Source of the DNA: Stercorarius parasiticus
Lineage: Eukaryota; Chordata; Aves; Charadriiformes; Stercorariidae
Assembly (NCBI GenBank): GCA_013396915.1
Contig: VWZL01000467.1
Coordinates: 225,305-289,304, forward strand
DNA: 64,000 nucleotides
Reading direction: 5' to 3'
Positions 12,403 to 25,464 of the stretch are shown in pieces. The first letter of the stretch is position 1; each line of letters begins with the position of its first letter. The notes under the pieces are model-generated. The model was not told where the DNA came from and ran no database searches. It saw nothing but the letters and a program-made list of their open reading frames with translations. The position numbers were made by a program, and so were the translations under genes.

Positions 12403-13359
12403 ATGTCTGCTTTTGACCTGACGAAACAGTGTACAGAGCCTGAGATAGAATATATCACCCCACGGGTGAAACTGAGGGATGACATGCTTGTCTTTGTTGA
12501 CGGTAAATGGGTGAATGAGATTTGTCACCAGCCACCCATTGCTTCCCACCGGAAACTCTTTAGCAAGAAGGCACAGAATGAGTGGAGCATCTGGGAGGAG
12601 AACAGGGCACTCTGGGAGGAAAACCAAGTCCTCCGGATTGAGAACAGGATGCTCTGGGAAGAAAACAAATCTCTACAATGTCTCCAGTCACAGAACAGAG
12701 CTGTTCAGGTTATTTACACTGATGCCATTCAGCAAAGCCTCCAGAGGGAAAATAAGCCATTCCCATTCTTCCAAGAAAGGAATGTAGGCTTTCAGGTGAG
12801 CCCAGGAAACAAATCTCTCCAGGCAGTCCAGAAAAAGAACAGAATCTTGCAGGATTTACAGCAGGAGAATAAAACAGTCCCCATCATCTGGAAAGATGAA
12901 AAAGCCATCATAGTCCATGAAGAGATCAAGGATGCCAGCTCAGATCTTCAGCAGGACACTGACACCACCACAGCTGTGGAAGAAGGTAACCCTGGCCCAG
13001 CTCCCCAGCAGGAGCATGAAGCTAAAGAGAAAAGCACCACTCCAACCCAGAATAAGATCAAGTCTGCCCCAGGCATGCAGGGTGAGTATGAAATCATCTG
13101 GGCTCTCCAGGACTTATACCAACTCCTCCACATCTTCCTGAAAGAGAACCGTCTACTTCGGGAGGAACAGGGCTGTCACGTTCTCTACGATGTGAGCAGA
13201 TCCTTTGAAGAAGATTACAATGAATTGAAGCTGCAGCTGAATGCTGTGAAAAACACTGTGTCAGGCATCAGGGCTCAAATGGAAATGTTGGAAAAGGAGC
13301 TCGTTGCCATCACTTCCCCAGTGTATGAAGAAGCAGGACATCAGCTTGGAGAAATTTGA
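12403..13359 (+). CDS. CBY2: Chibby family member 2 (spermatid-associated protein, SPERT)
   Basis: A complete single-exon reading frame of 318 residues. Mammalian CBY2/SPERT is a Chibby-family coiled-coil protein expressed in spermatids; its biochemical role is poorly defined. Residues 12-45 (ITPRVKLRDDMLVFVDGKWV in the middle) match the conserved Chibby-type segment. Residues 64-91 form four WEEN/IEN heptads, and further Glu-Asn-Leu heptads follow to about 155. Residues about 175-225 are acidic and low in complexity. The C-terminus (LKENRLLREEQ at 246-256, then RAQMEMLEKEL at 290-300) is again coiled-coil and resembles the mammalian end. The start has A at -3 and follows an in-frame TAA, and seems to align with an internal methionine of the longer human protein (about 448 aa), so the mammalian N-terminal extension is absent. 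AATAAA lies 66 nt after the stop codon. The identification rests on remembered family sequence and on the SIAH3 neighbour. Confidence 0.88.
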   Translation: MSAFDLTKQCTEPEIEYITPRVKLRDDMLVFVDGKWVNEICHQPPIASHRKLFSKKAQNEWSIWEENRALWEENQVLRIENRMLWEENKSLQCLQSQNRAVQVIYTDAIQQSLQRENKPFPFFQERNVGFQVSPGNKSLQAVQKKNRILQDLQQENKTVPIIWKDEKAIIVHEEIKDASSDLQQDTDTTTAVEEGNPGPAPQQEHEAKEKSTTPTQNKIKSAPGMQGEYEIIWALQDLYQLLHIFLKENRLLREEQGCHVLYDVSRSFEEDYNELKLQLNAVKNTVSGIRAQMEMLEKELVAITSPVYEEAGHQLGEI

Positions 13360-13424
13360 AGCTCGGTGCTAAGACCTGTTAATTCAATTTCCTGCAAAGC
13401 TTCTCTCCTTGTTTCAGGGAACCT

Positions 13425-13430
13425 AATAAA
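13425..13430 (+). terminator. CBY2: CBY2 poly(A) signal AATAAA
   Basis: A canonical AATAAA 66 nt after the CBY2 stop codon. It is followed 30-45 nt later by the GU-rich ATTGTGTTGTTCT, the usual downstream element. This predicts a very short 3' UTR of about 90 nt, common for testis transcripts. Confidence 0.7.
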
Positions 13431-13459
13431 ACCCTAGTAGAGCCTGAAGACATCTGGGG

Positions 13460-16400
13460 AACATTGTGTTGTTCTGAAACTTTCTTACATTATTTAGATG
13501 TATTGCACCTTCTGATTATACAATGTGGGTGACTGTCATGAATTTGCCTAGTGTCAGGAAAACATGTTTTTCAGCAATTTTTTTCAAAGTTTCTGACAAT
13601 AAGGCCTAGATTTTCAAAAGATAATTGATGTTTTTCACGCGTCATTTGGTATCTTACATTGGCCATACTTTTCACTTCCTGAGAATGAGGATCCCAACCA
13701 TGAGCTGAATTTGGATCCCTGGTGGTCCCTTCCTTTCTCATGGCTGGCCAAGTTAAATGGCTGAACTGTGTCTTCTGCCACGCACCAGCTTTCCCTCTCT
13801 CATACAGGGTAAGCAGTGGATCATGGAAAATGTAACCTCCCAGGTGAGACAGGCCCGTGAAAGACAATAGGAGACAGAAAAACACACTGTATGTGCCATA
13901 TATATACATTCTTGCTGTTTCATTTCTCCAGTCCCACATTCCCACTTAAATTGTTGTCTCTTTCCCTTGTTTAAAGCTCTTCCTCAGAAGAGAATCTATC
14001 TCTTGCCTCAGAGCATAACAGAACCATAAAGCAAACATCGCCCACCAGAACAGCACGTCCCCTTCCGCCTTGGTTATTTTTAAATTACCTTCATCATTTT
14101 TTACCTTAATTAGGCTTAATTCTTCTGAATTTGCCTTGTTTTGGTACACTTGAATAATCCTACTGATTTCAAGTGAGATTATTATTTGCTGATAAATGGC
14201 ACTTTTAGGATGCAGTGTGTATAGGAAAGACTGCTTAGTGTCATATTTATAGCTCACTGCTAAAAGAAAATTCCTGTAGACTTCAGTGGTCTTTTTGGAC
14301 CAGTTCTTCTTCGTGGCCAGGAATTAAGTGTGCCTTCATCTGCAATCAATCACATGTAGCTACGGAGCTAACAGCTTTCTAGCCTGGAGGAGCACCGGTA
14401 TTTCTGGTGATATCACAGGGCAAGGGAAAGGGCAATGCCCTGCCCCTGGGCAGCAGAAGCCCCTGGGCAGCTTTGTGAGTCTGAGCTGTCTTTCTGGAAT
14501 CTTCCATTGGACTTGGAGACTTGAAAGCAGGACCACACACACCGCAATAACTTGCTGTCACGTGCTGAGGACTGGGCTGGGGTAAGCACGCTGTGAGGTC
14601 AAGCCCCGATACCTTCACCAGCCCTGCTCCATCACCCAGTGGGTCCCCATCAGCCAGACCACTGCAGGCAGGTGGGGATGGGCTGACCTCTTCTGCACCT
14701 TGGTCCTGCTCCTGCTTCTCTTAGGATTTTTACGCCTTGTCCTTGCACCGCCTTTTTCTTCATATGTCTGATGATTTCCCTCCTTTGTTTTAAACTGTTG
14801 ATAACTGATATCAACTCAGCAGTCCCCTCTCCACGTGCCTTCTTCAGCTTTGCTTGTGTATCTTGCACAGCTTAGCAGCCACCATGCTGTCTTGCATTCA
14901 CACCAGCTGATGGCACACCATTAAGGTGCCTTCAGCAGAACTGTCCCATTGATTGGCAGCAAAAAAATCAGTGCACTGCCTCAGGGATATGGCTCCAGAG
15001 AAAATGAGAGGAGGTCGGGGGTATGTCCTCACCTGAGATGGAGGGGGAGAGAAAGGAAAGAAGTGTCACACTCATGTGGGTGCCCAGGCTGTAGGGGACA
15101 TTACTTCTGGGGAGAACTGCCTGTTCGTGCACTGTTGCTGAACTGTCACATGCAATCTTAGCTTGGGAGGGGTGGACAGGAAGACTACAGTGAGAAATGT
15201 GGGTCCCAGCTCATAGTCCGAGGACATACTCACAGCCCTCTGCTACAAAGTGCTGATTAATAAAGGAGGATCCCTCTTCCCAGACATCATGGTAGGGCCA
15301 CAGGAGTGAATGGAGCAGGCAGCAAGGCCACATCTCCTGCACAGAACAGCAAGGTCCCCCTTAATTTCTTGAATGGGCAGATAAGACAGGTTTTTAGCTG
15401 CTCCATAGCAAGCAAGTAGGTTGCCAAAAGTGATGTTTTGGTGGCTGTTGCACGGTTTAAGCTGGTACCTGGATGCGTATCTGCTCACACTATGAATGGA
15501 CACACCAGTCTCAAGTGATCTGTTGGCACAGGAGATGGAGCCTGTTGATATGCTCATATGTAAAATCAGGTCTAGTCTCAATTTTGTGGCCAGAGTGTCT
15601 GCAAATGCATTTTCCTCTCTCTTGGACATCCCTGATGCAGTGCAATTTGTCACAGTCTTTCAGGCAGAATACGGGAATCTTTAGGTAATCTAACAAGACA
15701 GGCTCAAGGAGACTTCTGCAGAGCTATTGTAGGAGCATTTTTGTAAAGCCAAGGGAAGGTTATGGTGACCTTTACCTTTTGCAACAGGACCCAAGAAGCA
15801 GGTTGTCACTCTAGTTTATAGGTCTCTAAGTGATTTGTCACCAAATTACTTAAAAGATGAATTATGTTTCAACTTGTATTTCACTCAGACAACACCAGGC
15901 CAATCACCAGTGATGACTGTTTACTTCAGAGGCTTAAAGTACGGGGTATTTTCTTCTGCTGCTAGGGCTTCAAGATGCTGAGGCAAACCTCTCATGGTTG
16001 AAGGTAAAGGGCTGGCCGTGCAGGGAGGGCTGCATGTGTAAGGACCAGGTGAGAAGAAAAGGAACAAAGTCCATTAATAGGAGGATGTGCAGCGAGCAAG
16101 TTGCTCACTTTTAATGACAGGATTACAACTATATATAGATAAATATCTCCGCCCTGCGCTGGGGAATATGTTCATGCTTCTGTGCCTTCAGACACGATTT
16201 TTTTCTCCTAGCTGTCTCCCTCACTGTGTTTTAATGTAATATTTGTTAAGAGGCAGGAGGGCTCTGTGAAGACCCTAATGCTGAGCTCCGGACAAGGAGT
16301 AGTGGTAGTGACAGGCTTTGGTCATGTGTTCATATTTTAACAGTGATCTGTGTCCTGTTAGAAGAAATAAGCTACTCCTTTGACAGTGGTCAGGGTGCTG

Positions 16401-19400
16401 ACTTCTGCCATGTCCCTGTACATGGTGTGCAGCTTACTACCAGCTGCTTGGGAGGTGTCATCTCACCTAACATCAGGTGTCCATCCAGGACAGGACATCC
16501 AGATCTCAGCTAGTCACTCTATGCTTCCTTTCTAGCCTGTAGGAAGAAATGGGCACCTTCAGGCTGTGATTTTTCTGACCTCTCTCAGACAAATCTTTTA
16601 GGATGGGCTGAGTCAGCAGCTGGAGTCACCTGCTTATCTCTGTTGCCTCTATAATTTCTTTGCGGGCAATTAGTTCCAACTTAGACATTCAGTTTGGATC
16701 TCTCTGAGTTAGAGGGGACATATCCTACCCTCTGAGTGAGGGACTTGGCAGTCCAGAGCAGAGGAGGTGCTTCACAAGATGTTGAAGAGGCACAAGCTCA
16801 GGAGCGTGTGATGCCAGTCCCAGTCCCTGGCTTTGCTTTCTGTGAGATGCCTTCATTAGGCAGCTGGCTCAGATCTCTTCATTGTGGGGGGAAATTATTA
16901 CCTTGTGAATAAAATCGAGTTAGTTTGTCCAGAACTTAACTGTCAGGAACGCATGTAGGATCCTCAGGGGAACAAGCTACTTCTCCCGAATGCTAACGAT
17001 GTTCCTGGAGGGAATTAGGTTTTGTGAGCTCTTTGCGCTTTGGTCATTGCTTTGGATCTCTGATCTTCCTGGTTACAAAAAGTCTATATCTGGTGTATGT
17101 TTTTTGGCATCCCTCATAGAGAAGTTGAATTGCCTCATGCCATAAAGGTTTCTCAAGTCTGTCATGTGCTGAGATAACAATGCCCATAATGACTGCCCAG
17201 CGCTTAATCTTGCAGAGGACTGTGTGATAAGCAAACTCTCATAATCCCAGAAGGTACCAAATCTCTGGTCTGCACTTATTTGGTTACAAACCAGACAGAG
17301 TTGGTGACAACAGTGGAGGATCACTTCTGGGTGACAGGAGAAAGGCAGATGATCGCAAGTATTGCTCGGTCTACATGAGTATTGCTCCATCTGTTACTCA
17401 ATGTTGAGGGCACAGAAGGTGAGAGTTGACTGAGTTGCCTGCAGAGCACCACAGGACTTCATGGGGACAGTCTTAAGCACTGCCTATTCTCTGCTTTGCT
17501 CCATGTCCCCAGCGAGTGGCATTGACCACTTCAGTGGGGGCCATCACAGTATCCTACAGGTCTCCATCCAGAGTGGGTGCTGGTGAGGAGGGATGGGCTC
17601 ACAGCTTTTGCAGCCCATTTAAAGTACAAATGGAGGAAAAATGCAGCAGCAGGTATTTACAGGAACAACTTGTTAATTATCATAACATTTAGGCTGGTTT
17701 GGGAAAAAGTGGGGTGAGTTTAATTTTTTTCCTAGCCTGTTCACTGATTTACAGGTTCCTGGAAACTGATAAGTATTTTGGTTTGAAATGGATGAATGTC
17801 ATTCTTATGGTGCATAATTTACCTTTTGCAGAGAGACAAACTTTCTGTCTCTCCTTCTTATTGTTGCTGATTAGCTCCTTATTTTTGCACTACTCATTTG
17901 TCAGTACTATTTTTGGAAAGCTGGATTTTTGGCAAGGTCACCATCAGCCTCTTGCTTCCCTGTAAATTGGATTATTGCCTGTAGTTGGGCTCTGTGCAAA
18001 TGCTGACTTTCCTGTTCTCATTTCTTATTAGGCAGTCTAATACAGCTGCTTTTGTACTGTCTTCATATAACACCCTCCCTGGCTTTTTGCACTTGTCTTA
18101 GCAGCCCCACCACATCCTTCCATCCCTAAATAGCAATTCAGGAATTGCAAAAAGTGTTTTGAGCCTCCTTGAGCCCTGGTCTGCTCCTTTCAACTGCTGA
18201 GGACAGTTTTCACAGAGTTTTGCTTGTGATTTCATGAAATGGGGGATGTGCTTCAGAAGCTGTGGCACTGGCCAAAACCCATGCTCTCCGTGGTGGTGCA
18301 GGCTGCGTGCTGAGGTTCTCAGCAGCCCAGGCTGGTCTTCCCAATGTCGGTCCCAATTCAGCACAGAATTAACCATAAGTGTATTTTTAAATATACAACA
18401 TGGTGGAAGTCGTTCACTTTTGTGCTGAAACTGGACTCGTCACCTTCTTTTTTTGACATTCAAATTTGAGTGCAGACTACTCACAGTATTCATGCAGTGA
18501 GGTGCAAAGAAGGTGGGGAGCAACTCTTCAGGTAAGGTGCATGAAGAAATTGTTTCCTACAGAAGCTGTTGGCTGGTTTAAAGCAGACAGCTTTAAAACA
18601 CGACCATATTTTCCAAAGTGATATTCGTCCCACTTAGGCGGAGGCACTTAAATGAAAGCAGTAATTGAGATCCATGGCCACCTGAGGTAACTTCTGCAAC
18701 TGATGGAGGAAGGCAGGTTTGCCAGAGAGACCTTCTCCAGGGGCGCAGGTCTTTCCCTGCTGGATGCAGAGAGCCTGGAGTGGCCAAGGTTAGGTGGGAA
18801 GAGCCCAGGCCTGATCCACGGTCACATCCCTTTATGCATTTGCCCAGGCAACACCCCAAAAGATACCAAAGGAAAAGGAGGTGGGGGAGCCATGGGTGAC
18901 TTGGCAGAGGTCATTTGTCTTGCTCCCCTTGTAGGCAAAAAGCAAAAGCTCGTTTCCTGAACCCAACATCAGCTCCTCAGCCTGATCCCGGCAGCTCACA
19001 GCCACTCACCCAACCTCAGAGTTAGGGATTTAGCCACCGAGCAGGGTTTCAGCATCGTATCTGAGGGTTCTGTCCTGCGCTCCCTGAAACCCGTGGCAAA
19101 ACTCCAGCTGAGCTGAGCATCAGCAGGACAGAGGATCGTAGTTAGATCGCACAAATAGCACAACCAAATCTCACCAAACTCATTGTAAATATATATATAT
19201 AAGCTTTTCAGCCTTTCAATGCCTCTGCGTTAATATTTTCTTGTTGTGTTTTTGTATGCAAAAGGTAAAATTGCAGAACTTTCAGATTTTCAGAAAAATA
19301 TAATTGACAGAAATGTTTTCTAAATGCAAATTGAACATCTTCCTTTTGATCATGGGCTATGCCAAAGCTCTAACATACATCTTTGATCTTATGGCAGTGT

Positions 19401-21451
19401 CTGGAGAAATTATGGGATTCTAATATGGAATAATAGATTCTCATCAAGACTTCTAGCTTTAGGAAATTGTTTAATCTCCATTCTCAGTGGCTGTTTCTTT
19501 GATGCAGCTGTGACTGAAGGGTCCCAAGTGCTGGGAAAAACAGCTCACCAGCTCAGAACAAAGCTGATTATGTAAATTGTGCATTAAGATTCAGCTTCGA
19601 TTTAATTTTGTTCTGTAAATAAATATCCCATTAACATCCATCTGTTAAAAGTCAGGTAAAACATTTTCAAAACCTCCATTGCTGTGGCAGTTGTGACTGT
19701 ACCATAAATAGTGACGGGGTGGTGGCATGAGGACGTCAAAGTATGAAGTGCGAAGCACATTTTAAGAAGCAAGGAAGGTGATAACATTTAATTATAACAA
19801 AAAGGACCTTGTCTGATTGTTTGAGACAGACAGTGCCTCCATTTGTGTTGTACTGTTTGCATTATGCAAAATGCTTTCTTTGATCACCATCTCCAAGATC
19901 ACTAATAATTATAGCTCATTAATTTACTTAAAATACAAAAACATTTTAGCTGATGAAGGTCATTACTGAACGATGCCGAAGCCTTTTGCTTAATATCTTT
20001 TTATTTCCACAGCTTACTTGTGAGTAGTCATTTTCCCTTGGTCTAGCTGGTACTTCACCGCCAACGACGGAAAAGATTATACTGATCAGGAACAGAATGA
20101 TGAACCCTGCGAGGTTTTCTAAATTACTCTTTGAAGAGTACGAAAAGGTTCAAGTGCTCTTAACCCATAGCTATTTTTAACTATTTTAAATAATCAGAGA
20201 TTTCGTGGACACTGCAAAAGAGCACTCGACAAAGAAGCAAGTAGGGGATTGGAGCAGATTTCACTTATGCTGGAAGTATAAAACTGTGTGTCTCTGTCAG
20301 CTGGAGATCAGAACCAGGTGCCTTATATATTCTTTAACACCCTGAAGGAGGAATTGTAACAGTGCTAACTTAATGCCATAAAGAGAATGGAAAAGTTATT
20401 TTTTATGGGACACACTGTAGAAAACAGTTAGAGATAGTGCGCTGCTGTACGCCTCTGAGATGGAACAAGCAAGGAGAAATTGCAACCCTTCAAGGTACTA
20501 TCAGACTTGAAGGCAAACTAGTGCTCTGCTATTCCACCTAAGCCCCTTGTTTATAGGAAATCTGCACCATATGTGCAAACCCTTACTGCATGGCAGAAGC
20601 TAGGTTTAGGCATAAAATTGCGTGCCTGTAAATACCTAATTGTTGGTACAACAAAATACCATATTCCACGCTAAAGCGGAACAGTCTAATTCCCAGTAAA
20701 ACCAGTGTGCATTAATGCTGCATTGAAACCTTTTTACCAGAGCAAATATAAGCAGAGTCTGGCACCAAGTTTCAAGAATGGTTTACTGCTCAATTTAAAC
20801 GTGTTTGCAAATCTGAGACAGCTCAGTGGTTCTCCAGGTATCGGATAACACAAGCCATGTCCTCATTCCTGTCCAATTTTCCAAAGAAAGTGTGAAGTCA
20901 TGGGGAATGTAGATAAAACTGAAGAATACGGCTGATGTTATGGGCTCTACCCATGCATCGGTATGCAGCGAGTCTCTTTTGACTGTACATTTTCTCAGCT
21001 ATCTTAGGCTTTCATCTTCAACTAGATTTTCCGGTGGTGTGGGTGTTGGGCAAGGAATTAGAGGGTCATGCAGCTTTCATCACCTCCCACATCCCCATCT
21101 GTCACAGATGCAGCCAGATTAGAAAAAGCAGGTTATCCCACCCCACTAGGCCAGAGCCAGAGCTCTGACCAGGCAAGAGTGACCTCTGAGGAGGACATGG
21201 TAGGAAGTGACCCTGAGCTTTGCTGTATTCAGCGTTGCTGCCCTGCCCATTGCTGGGTGAGGCTATGAAGCCCAGTATGGATCCGTCCTTGAATATCCAT
21301 CCATCCCTCCCCTTCTCCCCCATGTGAATTGGTTCTTCTGCCACCACACCTATAGGTATGTCTTGGACAGAAACACCTCCTCTACCACTCCCTCCAATAC
21401 TCCCAGCCTGCAAAGACACCAGCAGTGCGGGGAAGCCGGACTGTAATAGGG
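13460..21451. other. intergenic spacer downstream of CBY2
   Basis: No recognised gene, RNA or transposon. A short (AT)n run lies at 19189-19202. Open frames such as 15243-15653 and 17073-17390 on the minus strand match no family I recognise. Confidence 0.55.
19189..19202. repeat. (AT)n microsatellite
   Basis: About seven alternating AT units ending at the AAGCTT that follows. Short and simple. Confidence 0.85.
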
Positions 21452-21970
21452 GAATCATAGAATCATAGAATGGTTTGGGTTGGAAGGAACTTTTAAGATC
21501 ATCTAGTCCCACCCCCCCTGCCATGGGCAGGGACACCTCCCACTAGACCAGGTTGCTCAAAGCCCCATCCAGCCTGGCCTTGAATGCTTCCAGGGATGGG
21601 GCATCCACAGCTTCCCTGGGCAACCCATTCCACCAGCTCACCGCCCTCACAGTAAAGAATTTCTTCCTAATATCCAATCTAAATCTACCCTCTTTCAGCT
21701 TGAAACCATTACCTCTCATCCTATCATTACACTCCCTGATAAAGGGTCCCCTCCCCATCTTTCCTGTAGGCCCCTTTTAGGTACTGGAAGGCTGCTATAA
21801 GGTCTCCGCAGAGCCTTCTCTTCTCCAGGCTGAACAACCCCAACTCTCTCAGCCTGTCTTCATGGGAGAGGTGCTTCAGCCCTCTGATCATCTTCATGGC
21901 CCTCCTCTGGACCTGCTCCAACAGGTCCGTGTCCTTGTGCTGAGGACTCCAGAGCTGCACGCAGTACCAT
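21452..21970 (-). mobile_element. CR1 LINE, 5'-truncated (copy 3)
   Basis: The plus strand starts with AATCATAGAATCATAGAATG, the reverse complement of a CR1 tail, then runs back through the 3' UTR and the ORF2 C-terminus. On the minus strand the end of ORF2 reads PREAVDAPSLEAFKARLDGA and finishes LSNLV, a very typical CR1 ending, preceded by the usual RGNGFKLKEGRFRLDIRKKF block. Homology stops near the [10 protein letters not shown] motif at about 21970, so only some 520 bp are left. The C-terminal frame is nearly intact, which suggests a moderately young copy. Confidence 0.95.
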
Positions 21971-24900
21971 GCATTGAATATTGTTGCTGCAAGCAAAGCT
22001 TTGCTCAGGTGCAGTCTGAGAGACCCTGAGGGGTTTCTTGGCTCTAATACCACAAATACCACATGGGAAATATAACATACAAACTTCCTCAAGAAGGTTA
22101 GACACCTCATTTGTGACATTATTCAGGCCGATGGGGGGAAGCAGCAAGTGACCCTGCTGGAGAACATCTCCAGAGCTGGAGCATCAGATTGACCAAGACT
22201 GCCCAAGAAAGTACCATTTTCTGGCACGGACACCAGCTATTCTGCAAATGGAAAGCTCAGACTCCTCCTGAAAATAAACACATATAGAGCACGGATACAC
22301 ACGGTCCATGGAGTGGTTCTTCAGACAAATAATCAGCCACAAGCAAAGCATGTGTTGCAAGATCTGTACTCCTTTACAATATATAATCAAGGTTTTATCT
22401 GGTCTGGTTTTTACAAGATTCAGACGCAAAACTTAAATTAGTCTTCAAAAAAATATTTGTGTTCCTCTCCTCTTGACAGATTTGCAGAGTGCCCATGATG
22501 TGACACCATGGTTATCCATTTCCTCACCATATTCCTAATCTCTCCTCAAATCATTGCCCACTCTTGCCTTCTAAAACCCAATAGCCTTACCTGGGACAAG
22601 TTACTGTACATCATATAACATCAATACTTTCCTGAGGGATGAGGTTCCTGAGGACCCTTGGATGTGTGACTGCTTTTGCTGGTATCTAAAACTGGGCTTG
22701 AATTTCAAGTCCCAAACTGGTTTCAGGAAATTACTTGAATGCTATTTCTGTTCCATTTATTTACTTCTGGCAGGGAAGAAAAAACTTGCCATAGCTGATG
22801 GGTTTTCCATCTTGCAGCAGGCAGAGAGCAGTAGGACTCCAGGGGCTGGGTGGGCTTGGCAAATGGCCCCTTCACCCCACGCTTGCAAAGGGACATTTCT
22901 GATTCATTACTTGTTGCCTATCCAAACTGAAAATCTTTTTAAAAGAGGATTTTTAGAAGACACATGTTATTCTAATCAGATGCCTCTGTGATCTTTGCAG
23001 CAGAGAGGCCAGGGATTGTTGGCAAGCTTTATTGAGTATGACTTAAAAGCATTAGATTAGAAAGCACTCAATTTAGCTGGTTGTTTTTCCTGATTTGCTT
23101 GGCTACTCCAACCATCTCCCCCTCCCGTTCCTTTATTGTGATGGAGATGCCGTGAGGCTGGCATGCAGAAAAGTCTACATGTCAGCATATTCAGGGTCCT
23201 AAAGGCAAGATGCATCTATGATTGCACAGCACAATAATGAACAGGATTCCAGGGCTTCCTAATTAACCTATCTAATTTATCTTCCCACCATATGGTAAAG
23301 CAGAAGTTAAATACAAGAGAGGAGTAATTCAAGGCTACATTTTCAGAAGGTCAGCCTTGCAATTTGCATGGACTCTTTCCACCTGGGACTGAAAAGCAAG
23401 CTATTTGGTGGGGTAAAGGGGAGTGGGGAGAGATGCAAGTACACAGGGAAATGTTTTTCAAGTGCAAACATGAAGGTGCAATTTTTACAGGTGAGAAATG
23501 TCATCAGACAAGAGGGAGGGCCAGGCCTTGCCCCATTTGAAATGTTTCCTCTTAATAATTTATCTTTGAGATTTCCATCACTGCAACTTGAGGTGAATCT
23601 AATGTAGGGTGGGTGCAGCCACAGCGCTGTTGCTCCTACACAGTGGGACTTGATGTAGCTGTAGTTCGGAAGTGCATAGTGGTAGAGGGCTGTACTACGC
23701 TCGTAAGACCTGCCTTCTCCTTTTAAACCTCTTTCTTAGGTCTCAGCAGAACAGATTTGCTCAGACATGGAGCTGTACTAATTTCTCTGAATAGATGTTT
23801 AGGAGAGCCAGGTATGGCTGAAGTCCCTTGTGGTTGCCTGTACCCAGTGGAGTTCTCCATTAAAAGGGAGATGTCGCATTAGAAAAGTTGGAGTAGTGAG
23901 ATCCTGTATGGGTTGCAAGGAGCCTTTCCTCCTGAAGGCAAAAGGCATATTAGTTCTGGGAAGGGATTTAGATGAGGAATTTAGGGAGGGCGGACTTAGG
24001 TGAAGGACCTGATGACAAGCCCCTTTCCCAGGGCTTGCAGCCTCCTGGGGTGTCAACCATCAGTCCTCAATCCTTTACCTCATCCGCTCCCTCCTTTGAG
24101 ACCTCCGAGCCTCCCACCACAACCACACCCAGTAACAGCTCTATGATGCTCCGCTTCTTTTCTGGAGAGTAACACACAGTTTTCACTAGAGAAAGGAGGC
24201 AAAGGAAGGGAGAGGGGCAGGGAGGGAGCTGTGAGCCATCCCCAGGGCTTGGTCCCAGCCTGGTGCAGGCAGTACCCCCTTGCTCTGGGAGACATAGGGT
24301 GAAGGCAAAGACCAAAAGGCAGCTGCCTGGTAATGTTTTTTTACAGTGGTTTAATAAAAAATATCCCCAGTCACAGAGTCTCTGGGAAAGGGATTTAAAC
24401 ATATGCAAAACAGTCTGAAGACCTGCTCATCTTACCTTAGGATTTGACGTGACCTGGAAGTGGGCCAGGCTCCTTGACAACTGCTTCTTGGTCTGCAGAA
24501 AAAAATGACCTAACTGTCTGCTGCGCCCAGCCTTGGAGAAATAAGTCCTGGGACTTGTTCTGCAACACCATTACAGCCTCGCCCAGAGCTCAAGCATAGC
24601 TCTGGGATGTCCTTGTTTACTGGCAGATTATTCACCCATAGCTATGGCTTTCCTTTCTGCCTGGCCTCCGGCTCTCCTGCTATTAAGCTAAACCATATAC
24701 ACGCCCATTATATACCCCACGAAACACTGCGGTGGGAGATGTCCTGATCATTCATGGAGATAGGGAGCCTTCTTGCTTCCTCATCGCCGCGACTTCGCCA
24801 TCCTACATCTGTGTGGCAACAGGCTGAGGTGTCACTAACGCAGGCAGCAACAGTGGAAAGAAGGCTGTCATGCAAATATATGTATCAGAGGTAAAATGGA

Positions 24901-24980
24901 GGTGAAGAAGAGGCACAATTCACACCTGGTTAATTCTTTTTCTGGATCATCTATTTCTAATATAATTCCAAGTTATTCCA

Positions 24981-25093
24981 TATATTCATATATATATATA
25001 TAAAAAATGTATAAGCAATATATACACACTCATATATGCACGCACACATGCACATACACAGAGACACACACACACTCACATATATATATGTAA
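24981..25093. repeat. compound TA/CA microsatellite region
   Basis: About 110 bp made of (TA)n, a short A-rich spacer, mixed TA/CA, (CA)n and again (TA)n. Much of it alternates pyrimidine and purine. Such compound tracts are usually polymorphic in length. Confidence 0.85.
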
Positions 25094-25263
25094 ATCTTTA
25101 TAATTCATTTCCAGATCATTTAAAGGTGTCCGGGAATAAACACGTAATGACCTCTCACAAGATGGGTTTCGTGGATATTTACAAAGGGTAGCAATGTGCT
25201 CAAGTACGCAGCAATAAGGCAGGTGATGGACAGGCTTGAAAACACGGTCCTAATAATACACAG

Positions 25264-25283
25264 CACTTTGAAGCTTCAAAGTG
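25264..25283. repeat. perfect 20-bp palindrome
   Basis: CACTTTGAAGCTTCAAAGTG equals its own reverse complement, centred on the HindIII site AAGCTT. Beyond a 2-nt asymmetry the flanking CAGC and GCTG also pair, so the hairpin could extend. Confidence 0.9.
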
Positions 25284-25441
25284 TGCTGAAAACACAAATA
25301 AATCTCATGAGCTGAACAGCTTGGTAGCATTACCTGACTCTTTCAAATGGATTACAAAGGAAGAATTATCAGCCGCCATTATCAGCAACCGGCTTCAGTT
25401 TTTCACTGCAGAAAGAAATCAACGGCTTGAGCTCAAAGCTG

Positions 25442-25464
25442 AAAACTTGAAGTTTTCAAGTTTT
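25442..25464. repeat. inverted repeat, 10-bp arms and 3-nt loop
   Basis: AAAACTTGAA, then GTT, then TTCAAGTTTT. The arms pair perfectly. Confidence 0.9.

Noticed and set aside
12515..13141. Alternative-frame open segments inside CBY2
   Set aside because: They are out-of-frame shadows of the CBY2 coding sequence.
15243..15653. 136-residue minus-strand frame, considered as an old retroviral or gene remnant
   Set aside because: No catalytic motif, zinc knuckle or other retroviral mark, and no flanking LTR, so it cannot be supported.
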